A stretch of 38,112 nucleotides of DNA from Deltaproteobacteria bacterium (lineage in GTDB: Bacteria > Myxococcota_A > Polyangia > JAAYKL01), in the NCBI GenBank assembly GCA_016935665.1, contig JAFGQN010000163.1, forward strand, positions 1 through 38,112. Direction: 5' to 3'. The translations under genes were made by a program, and so were the position numbers. Positions 32,842 to 38,112 of the stretch are shown piece after piece. The notes under the pieces are model-generated. The model worked only from the letters and a program-made list of their open reading frames with translations. It had not been told where the DNA came from and did no database searches. Position 1 is the first letter of the stretch. The number at the start of each line of letters is the position of its first letter.

Positions 32842-33906
32842 ATGACAAAAGAAATTCGACTTCGCTTTATCCCGATATTCCCACTGTTACTGATTTGGCA
32901 ACCATGGTTTTTTATTGCCTGCGGCAGCGCTGCGCCACGCGAGTCCGGTCCAGCAACCACACCCCAAAAAAACAGCGCTGACGCGCAACAGACACATCCC
33001 TTCACCGTCATGTCTTACAATGTGCTGAGTCCCAACGAAAGTGATGATGCACTGGGACGTGGATGGGAAATTCGAAAATCGCTTATCGTTAAACAGATTC
33101 GAGAGCAGCAGCCGGACATTCTTTTGCTGCAGGAATTGGTCAAGGACGACAAATCCAATACTGCGGAGTGGATGCGGCGGCAACTGACTGCCAAAGACAT
33201 GCCCCTTCCGTACGCGGTAGTGGGAGGCAGTGGCGCTGAACCCGAAGATATATTTGTAAATACAGATAAATTTGAAATCATTTTCCCCAAAAAAGCAAGG
33301 ACGCACAATGACTATACGCTTTTCGGGGAGACTCTCATCAACACCGGAAACAAAGATTCGTTGGAGCACAACACGGTGTACCTGCCCCCCGACCCCCTCA
33401 CGGCCTGCTCTTCGGCCATAAATCAGGCCACGCCTTTAGAAAGCCGCAAAACGGCTTCGTGGGCTCATCTGCAGCATATTGCCTCCAGGCGCGAACTTGT
33501 CGTTGCCAATGTGCATCTGTACTGGAGACACGAGACATCGAAAGACAACACCATTCGAACCGAGCAGCTTCGATGCGTCAGCAGCATGTTGCATCAGCGA
33601 TTTCCAGGCATCCCCAAAATCGTTGGCGGCGATATAAACGCGGAGCTGGTGAGTGACGAAATCAACCTGTTCCTTGGTGGTTTTGGCCACCCGGACAGGC
33701 GATTTCAAAGCGCGTCACTGCAACCGAACGACCATCTGGGCACATGGAATGGCTTTTGTGCCGATTGCACGCCGGCGCTAAAAATAGATCATCTCTTTCT
33801 CCAGGACTTGGTCGTTGCCCACTCCAGTACGCCCCTGCATCAAAAATTCAACAAGCATTGGCCATCGGACCACTGCCCCATCGTAGCCACTTTTGAATTC
33901 AAGTAA
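32842..33906 (+). CDS. Endonuclease/exonuclease/phosphatase-family lipoprotein
   Basis: This 354-residue protein has a lipoprotein signal ending at Cys27 (WFFIAC). The EEP (DNase I-like) fold motifs follow in order: FTVMSYNVLSP, DILLLQELV with the metal-binding Glu, VVANVHLYWRH, KIVGGDINAEL, KIDHLFL and the C-terminal SDHCPIVATFEF with the catalytic His. The family includes nucleases, sphingomyelinases and inositol phosphatases. A lipid-anchored form would act in the periplasm or on the surface. CSSA and the two C-terminal Cys (FCADC) could form disulfides. The ribosome site is weak (AAAGAAC). A broken duplicate of its 5' part lies at 29199-29400. Substrate is unknown. Confidence 0.85.
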   Translation: MTKEIRLRFIPIFPLLLIWQPWFFIACGSAAPRESGPATTPQKNSADAQQTHPFTVMSYNVLSPNESDDALGRGWEIRKSLIVKQIREQQPDILLLQELVKDDKSNTAEWMRRQLTAKDMPLPYAVVGGSGAEPEDIFVNTDKFEIIFPKKARTHNDYTLFGETLINTGNKDSLEHNTVYLPPDPLTACSSAINQATPLESRKTASWAHLQHIASRRELVVANVHLYWRHETSKDNTIRTEQLRCVSSMLHQRFPGIPKIVGGDINAELVSDEINLFLGGFGHPDRRFQSASLQPNDHLGTWNGFCADCTPALKIDHLFLQDLVVAHSSTPLHQKFNKHWPSDHCPIVATFEFK

Positions 33907-33910
33907 GCCC

Positions 33911-33948
33911 CCAACGAATGCAAAGGCACCGTTGGAAGCGGGTTTTCA
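33911..33948 (+). terminator. Possible terminator after the EEP gene
   Basis: CCAACG (33911-33916) and CGTTGG (33930-33935) form a perfect 6-bp stem with a 13-base loop, followed by AAGCGGGTTTT. The T-run is short and not adjacent to the stem, so efficiency is doubtful. It lies between the EEP and GH43 genes, which are 83 bases apart. Confidence 0.3.
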
Positions 33949-33989
33949 CCGTGTTATGACCAAAGCGTTTTAACAAAAGGGAGAACATT

Positions 33990-35063
33990 TTGCAGAAAGA
34001 CAAAAAAAAACCAGTGGCAATTCCCGCGCATCTGATTGTATTTTCCACCATTGCAATATTGGTAACATCGTGCCTCCTGCCCAGTACCATGAAATACGGA
34101 AAACCATCCAAACCGCCATTAATTAAAGGGATTTACACCGCCGATCCATCCGCCCATGTATTTGATGGCAAAATCTACATTTATCCGTCCCACGACCCGG
34201 ATGCGGCTGGGGTTTCCACAGGGGATGCCAATTCATACAATATGGTGGATTATCATGTGTTTTCCATGAAATCCATCGACGGACCCGTTACCGATCACGG
34301 CGTCGTGCTTCAACTGGCTGATATTCCCTGGGCCACCCGGCAGCTGTGGGCTCCGGATGCCGCGTGCCGAAACGACAAATGCTACCTATACTTTCCTGCC
34401 AGAGACCAAAAGGGCGTTTTTCGCATCGGCGTTGCCGTGGGAGATGGACCGGCAGGGCCATTTACGGCGGAGTCGAAGCCCATTGAAGGCAGCTATAGCA
34501 TCGATCCGGCAGTATTCATCGATGATGATGGACAGGCGTACATGTACTTTGGTGGCATATGGGGCGGAGAACTGGAAAAATGGACAGATGGAAAATACAA
34601 CCCATCTGCACTCGAACCGAGCGGCAACTCGCCGTCTGTAGCGCCCCGGGTCGCTCGATTGTCCGACGATATGAAATCATTTGTTTCGTTGCCCCGGGAA
34701 ATCGAAATCATTGATGACACGAAACAACGCGTGAAAGCCCAAAGCGGCCAACGCTTCTTCGAAGGGGCATGGGTTCATAAGTACAATGACTTGTATTACC
34801 TCTCATATTCAACCGGAGACTACCATCAGATTGTGTACGCCATTGGCACATCGCCCACCGGACCATTTCGATATATGGGGGTTTTGCTCACACCGGTGAT
34901 TGGGTGGACCACACATCACTCCATCGTTAAAGTGGAAGGGAAGTGGTTCCTTTTTTACCACGATGCGTCCCTCTCGGGCGGCATAGACCATCAACGATGT
35001 GTCAAAATGACGCCATTGACATACAGATCGGATGGCGCCATTGAAAAAATCAATCCGGAGTAA
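33990..35063 (+). CDS. GH43-family glycosidase lipoprotein
   Basis: TTG 33990 is the start, with AAGGGAGAA about 8 bases upstream. The product is 357 residues with a lipoprotein signal ending at Cys28 (ILVTSC). The GH43 propeller acids are visible: Asp52 in IYTADPSAHVF, Asp172 in SIDPAVFIDDDG and Glu258 in FFEGAWVHKYNDLYYLSYS. YPSHDPDA and LWAPDAACRNDKCYLYFPA fit subfamilies that cut arabinose or xylose from hemicellulose. It is surface- or periplasm-attached, which complements the cytoplasmic GH43 of the xyl operon. Its last 14 bases overlap the end of the convergent sensor gene. Exact specificity (arabinofuranosidase or xylosidase) cannot be told. Confidence 0.88.
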   Translation: MQKDKKKPVAIPAHLIVFSTIAILVTSCLLPSTMKYGKPSKPPLIKGIYTADPSAHVFDGKIYIYPSHDPDAAGVSTGDANSYNMVDYHVFSMKSIDGPVTDHGVVLQLADIPWATRQLWAPDAACRNDKCYLYFPARDQKGVFRIGVAVGDGPAGPFTAESKPIEGSYSIDPAVFIDDDGQAYMYFGGIWGGELEKWTDGKYNPSALEPSGNSPSVAPRVARLSDDMKSFVSLPREIEIIDDTKQRVKAQSGQRFFEGAWVHKYNDLYYLSYSTGDYHQIVYAIGTSPTGPFRYMGVLLTPVIGWTTHHSIVKVEGKWFLFYHDASLSGGIDHQRCVKMTPLTYRSDGAIEKINPE

Positions 35064-36885
35064 CGGCTGTTTTCGCCCCATTTTTGAAGTTAATTTCTGT
35101 AGGCGTCTGCCGGGACTGCGCCGCATCTACAATTTCTTTAAAACTGCAGGCGGTCATCGCGGCACTTAAATGGCCGCGCAGATTTTCATACATAAACAGC
35201 GGTGCATCGGGAGAATATTCGTACATGGCAAAGCCGATATACTGATTCTCTACATGATAGGGCATAAAAATGTAGTGACTGTTGCAATTGGCACAGCGAA
35301 ACGCCTCCGGTATCAACGTACATGCAGGCATCTCCCCGTCATTTACGGTTACTGGATTTCCATCATCGTCCAGGCGATAAGCCCATACCAGGTCTACCAT
35401 ATCGGGCATCGTCCAATTTTCCGGCAGGATTGGTTTCTTAAATTTCCAAAGGGCAAAACTGCGAATACCAAGTTCCGGAAAGCCCTTTGTTATAGTCTTT
35501 TTAAGTCGTTCGAAATCGAAGCAGTGCACCAGCCGCTGACAGGTGACAGCGATTCTATGCTGAAATTCCTCCTCGATGAGACGCGTACGATTGACGCGTC
35601 CGGCCAGCTGCTCTCTTATGAACGCGCCGGCCTGCTCCAACAGATTGTTGGCTTCGCCGATATGCTCCGCCTTTTCAAACAACGCTCCCACATGAACCGA
35701 CAACTCCCGCAAAAGCGCAAACATAAGGGCATCGGTATCACTGAAATGCTCGGCACGGTAAAGCAGAATATCCACCTCGTTTAAAAATATGTGCCGAATC
35801 ACCGGTCGCTGAACGTCCCAAACGAGACTGCCCACCAGACTCTCAATCAGCTCCCGCAGCGCAATATCACCAGGATACGCCGTTGCATCTTTATGAACAT
35901 TTTCCAGCGCCACCTGCCAAAGTTGAATCACCACCCGCTCCATGGTCAATTCCTCCAGAGGCACCTGACTGGTTCGGGCTCTCAACACTCTTTTAGAAAA
36001 ACAGCCGCACGACCGCCGATGCACCGCCTCGGTGGGCAACACGGTATCCATGGAAAAATCCATCCGGCCCAACTGGGCCAGGATACTCTCCACTGCAACC
36101 TGTCCCAGGCTCTCAAGGGGTTGACGCACCGTTGCCAGAGACGGCGTTACCCGCGCTGCTTCTGGAACATCATCGAACCCGGTCACCGCCACGTCGGTGG
36201 GGACCAGCACGCCATTTTTGGAAAGCTCCTCAAGGGCGCCAAACGCAGAGTAATCATTCACTGCGACAATGCCATCAAACTCAAGATTCCGCTGTATCAG
36301 ATTCCGCACTGCCAAAACGCCATCCCGCGATATAAATCCGCCTTCAAGAACCAGTTCCGGGCGATATTCCAGATTGTTCGCCGCCAGTCCTCGTTTATAT
36401 GCGGCATATCGTTCCTGGGCCTCGTTATGATCATTGGGGCCTTTAATAAAGGCGATACTTCTAAGATTATGTACAGTTACAAGATGAGCGATGGTCGCTT
36501 CAATTCCACTGGCATTATCCACCACCACATGGTGATACCCTGGCACTTTCTCTGACACACATACCAGCGGCAGTTCTCCGAAGCGGGCACACAGTTTTTT
36601 TACGTATTCCCGTCCGTGAGAAGTCGTAATAGGGCTGGTTAGAATGATTATTCCATCGAGTCCGCAATCCACCGCAAAATCGCTGACGACGTTAAAATGG
36701 TTGTCAAGTCGGTCGTCAAACCCGGATTCGAAATCTGCCGTACCATCCTGAGTGGTTCCAACAAACGTCACTAAATCCAAATCATATTTTTTCGCATGAG
36801 ACACTATGCCTTTCCAGACTCCCGCCTGATAAAGTTCATGAACCGCGTCGATCAACACGCCGATTTTCATCCGTGGCCCGGTCAT
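35050..36885 (-). CDS. LacI-type sugar-sensor protein without a DNA-binding domain
   Basis: This 611-residue protein starts directly in a periplasmic-binding-like LacI/GalR effector domain (residues about 6-290): MKIGVLIDAVHELYQAGVWK, FDGIVAVNDYSAFGALEEL and VAVTGFDDVPEAARVTPSLA, closing with RRSCGCF. No helix-turn-helix precedes it, and none is encoded upstream in any frame I checked. A helical segment (about 310-430) and a GAF-like domain (about 440-600, FMPYHVENQYIGFAMYEYS, NLRGHLSAAMTACSFKEI) follow. In related spirochaete-type proteins these lead into GGDEF, kinase or AraC output; here the protein ends. It probably senses a sugar in the cytoplasm and acts through a partner. Start codon choice (36885 or 36870) is uncertain. 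Confidence 0.8.
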   Translation of the reverse strand: MTGPRMKIGVLIDAVHELYQAGVWKGIVSHAKKYDLDLVTFVGTTQDGTADFESGFDDRLDNHFNVVSDFAVDCGLDGIIILTSPITTSHGREYVKKLCARFGELPLVCVSEKVPGYHHVVVDNASGIEATIAHLVTVHNLRSIAFIKGPNDHNEAQERYAAYKRGLAANNLEYRPELVLEGGFISRDGVLAVRNLIQRNLEFDGIVAVNDYSAFGALEELSKNGVLVPTDVAVTGFDDVPEAARVTPSLATVRQPLESLGQVAVESILAQLGRMDFSMDTVLPTEAVHRRSCGCFSKRVLRARTSQVPLEELTMERVVIQLWQVALENVHKDATAYPGDIALRELIESLVGSLVWDVQRPVIRHIFLNEVDILLYRAEHFSDTDALMFALLRELSVHVGALFEKAEHIGEANNLLEQAGAFIREQLAGRVNRTRLIEEEFQHRIAVTCQRLVHCFDFERLKKTITKGFPELGIRSFALWKFKKPILPENWTMPDMVDLVWAYRLDDDGNPVTVNDGEMPACTLIPEAFRCANCNSHYIFMPYHVENQYIGFAMYEYSPDAPLFMYENLRGHLSAAMTACSFKEIVDAAQSRQTPTEINFKNGAKTAVTPD

Positions 36886-37424
36886 ACCATCAACAGCTCC
36901 CTGTTCCGCATCGCAATTTCACAAATTTTTTCCAGTAATTCACGGTCAGACCCTCAGTCGATATTTACCTTGTTTACTATAATCGAAATTCTGAATTCGT
37001 CATTCTTTGGTGGCAAGATTTCAGTTTTGCAGTGCCTGTTTAGCCTCTTCCAAATTTCACAAGGTATGATGCCCTCGCAAAATGGCAACAAAATCATTGT
37101 CTCCCCGATGCAAACAGCGATGGAATATACTATTTGAGCTATTCTGGCATGAATAAGTTTGTAAATTTCATTTACAAATTGAAATATAGCCACCAAATTT
37201 CTGAAACAAAAACGGAACACGCACCGTTGGATGATGTCGGCATTCTCGAAACAACCTTAGTCCGACACCTGCTCCCTTTCCCATCTGGCAACAGCGATTT
37301 GCTCAAAGCAGTTCCCTGCCCAACAAAACCGGAAAACACAGATTGCAGCAGACGTGCAATAGCGATAAAACGTTGCACGAATCCAACATAATTTGAAATT
37401 TAATCCAATAGAGAGGCATATTCG
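36886..37424. promoter_or_regulatory. Divergent intergenic region with a 21-bp palindrome
   Basis: This 539-base stretch separates the sensor (minus) from the lipoprotein (plus). TTTGTAAAT (37158-37166) and ATTTACAAA (37170-37178) form a perfect 9-bp inverted repeat around TTC, a strong operator candidate. TATAGT occurs on the minus strand near 36975 as a possible -10 for the sensor, but without a clear -35. No gene is evident; frames here lack ribosome sites and family resemblance. Confidence 0.45.
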
Positions 37425-37892
37425 ATGAAACAGTTTTCTATTTTTAAACAGTTTTCCATTTCTCATCTGCTGCTTGTCGTTTTGCTTTCAGGTGCAGCGT
37501 GCTCTGGCATCCGAACAGTCGACGTCAGCTATCCCGCTATCCCCGCCAGCCGGCTGAAGGACAACGCCGGCGACTACAGCGCGAAGCTTCACAAAGAGGG
37601 ACTGCTGGTGAAATTTGAGAAAGGAGACACCATACCAGTGGCGATTACATCACAGCTGCCTTTTGCGACATTGACGTCCGGAGAGAACCAGTTTGTCTTC
37701 GCCCGACCCACTTTTGTGTTCCTGAACAAAGAAGGGCTGTTCATCAGTCCGGATGGAAAAAAATTCGCGCCCATCTACAATACCAGAGCCCTGAAAAAGC
37801 TGTACAATGCACGGCAGGGCACCTTTTCAATCGGATTCTCCCTCACTAAAGATTCGGGGGCGCAAATCAAAGCGGACTTTTCACTGGAATAA
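37425..37892 (+). CDS. Small hypothetical lipoprotein
   Basis: ATG 37425 follows GAGAGG; the product is 155 residues. The signal peptide ends in a lipobox at Cys26 (LLSGAAC). The mature part is predicted mostly beta: KLHKEGLLVKFEKGDTIPVA, PFATLTSGENQFVFARPTFV, ISPDGKKFAPIYN and FSIGFSLTKDSGAQIKADFS. It has no cysteine beyond the lipid anchor. I do not recognise a named family. The gene is divergent from the LacI-type sensor and could be controlled by the palindrome upstream. Confidence 0.75.
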   Translation: MKQFSIFKQFSISHLLLVVLLSGAACSGIRTVDVSYPAIPASRLKDNAGDYSAKLHKEGLLVKFEKGDTIPVAITSQLPFATLTSGENQFVFARPTFVFLNKEGLFISPDGKKFAPIYNTRALKKLYNARQGTFSIGFSLTKDSGAQIKADFSLE

Positions 37893-37938
37893 TGTTCAGA
37901 CCTTCCTCTCTGTCATATGCAGCTTTTTCGGGTTTTAC

Positions 37939-37967
37939 TTGACGGTCCATGAAGATTCGGTTAGACA
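37939..37967 (+). promoter_or_regulatory. Candidate promoter before the last partial gene
   Basis: TTGACG (37939-37944) and TAGACA (37962-37967) are spaced by exactly 17 bases. The -10 is a moderate match. It overlaps the candidate terminator at 37968, which would be transcribed immediately and could act as an attenuator. Confidence 0.3.
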
Positions 37968-37986
37968 CCGCGCTTGCGGATTTTTT
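37968..37986 (+). terminator. Probable weak terminator after the small lipoprotein
   Basis: CCGC-gctt-GCGG forms a G+C-only 4-bp stem followed by A and six T residues. It lies 76 bases after the lipoprotein stop and about 100 bases before the next start codon. Confidence 0.4.
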
Positions 37987-38087
37987 AACTGTCCGCTGTG
38001 GTTGACGCGATTGTAAAAACGTCGCGTTCATTATTTAACTCCTTGCTCTAACCATGTATTAGGGCTGGAATCCATGAGGAGACATTC

Positions 38088-38112
38088 ATGACTCAAGTAT
38101 TGCCCAAAGAAA
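38088..38112 (+). CDS. Start of a gene cut by the window edge
   Basis: ATG 38088 is preceded by GAGGAG at 6-8 bases and opens the peptide MTQVLPKE before the window ends. The ribosome site is as good as those of confirmed genes here. Nothing can be said about its function. Confidence 0.55.

Overview
The window is chromosomal DNA of moderate GC content from a Gram-negative bacterium. It has at least six lipoproteins, an envelope-stress operon, a mitochondrial-type aconitase and xylan-utilisation genes. Several features resemble Myxococcota or the former Deltaproteobacteria: Ser-Asp-Gly linkers behind a lipobox, a secreted protein of the type at 31210, and a giant DUF3686-type 'DNA repair ATPase' next to flotillin. 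This placement is an inference without a marker gene. I see no rRNA, tRNA, insertion sequence, CRISPR array or prophage.

Region 1 (1-11300, minus strand) is one operon transcribed leftward from a good sigma70-type promoter at 11196-11224. Its order is YqiJ/NfeD-like membrane protein, large flotillin, a 1739-residue coiled-coil AAA protein, PspA/IM30, an AAA+ ATPase, and the start of a possible TerB-like gene cut by the window edge. Flotillin plus an NfeD-type partner plus PspA points to membrane-domain organisation and membrane-damage repair. The two ATPases make it a multi-component machine of unknown mechanism, and it is the most interesting system here.

Region 2 (11300-14600) holds an aconitase on the minus strand. 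Divergent from it are a MarR regulator and an AhpD/CMD-fold protein that lacks the redox CxxC. Two related 20-bp sites, one before marR and one before the CMD gene, look like operators of the MarR protein.

Region 3 (14600-25130) is for plant-polysaccharide use. A GH105-like lipoprotein with a long Ser-Asp repeat linker comes first. Then comes a tight xylose/xylan operon: ROK repressor xylR, xylulokinase xylB, xylose isomerase xylA, GH43 beta-xylosidase and a GPH-family sugar:cation symporter. Imported xylo-oligosaccharides would be cut to xylose, isomerised and phosphorylated to xylulose-5-phosphate. A membrane-anchored alpha/beta hydrolase follows.

Region 4 (25130-32840) is a signalling and gene-decay zone. 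A solute-binding lipoprotein overlaps a membrane histidine kinase by one base. A decayed duplicate of the gene at 32842 and other relics follow, then an AT-rich LuxR-type response regulator, a small secreted protein and a frameshifted lipoprotein pseudogene.

Region 5 (32840-38112) has an endonuclease/exonuclease/phosphatase-fold lipoprotein and a GH43 lipoprotein. Convergent to the latter, and overlapping it, is a LacI-type sensor with no DNA-binding domain. A small lipoprotein and the start of another gene close the window.
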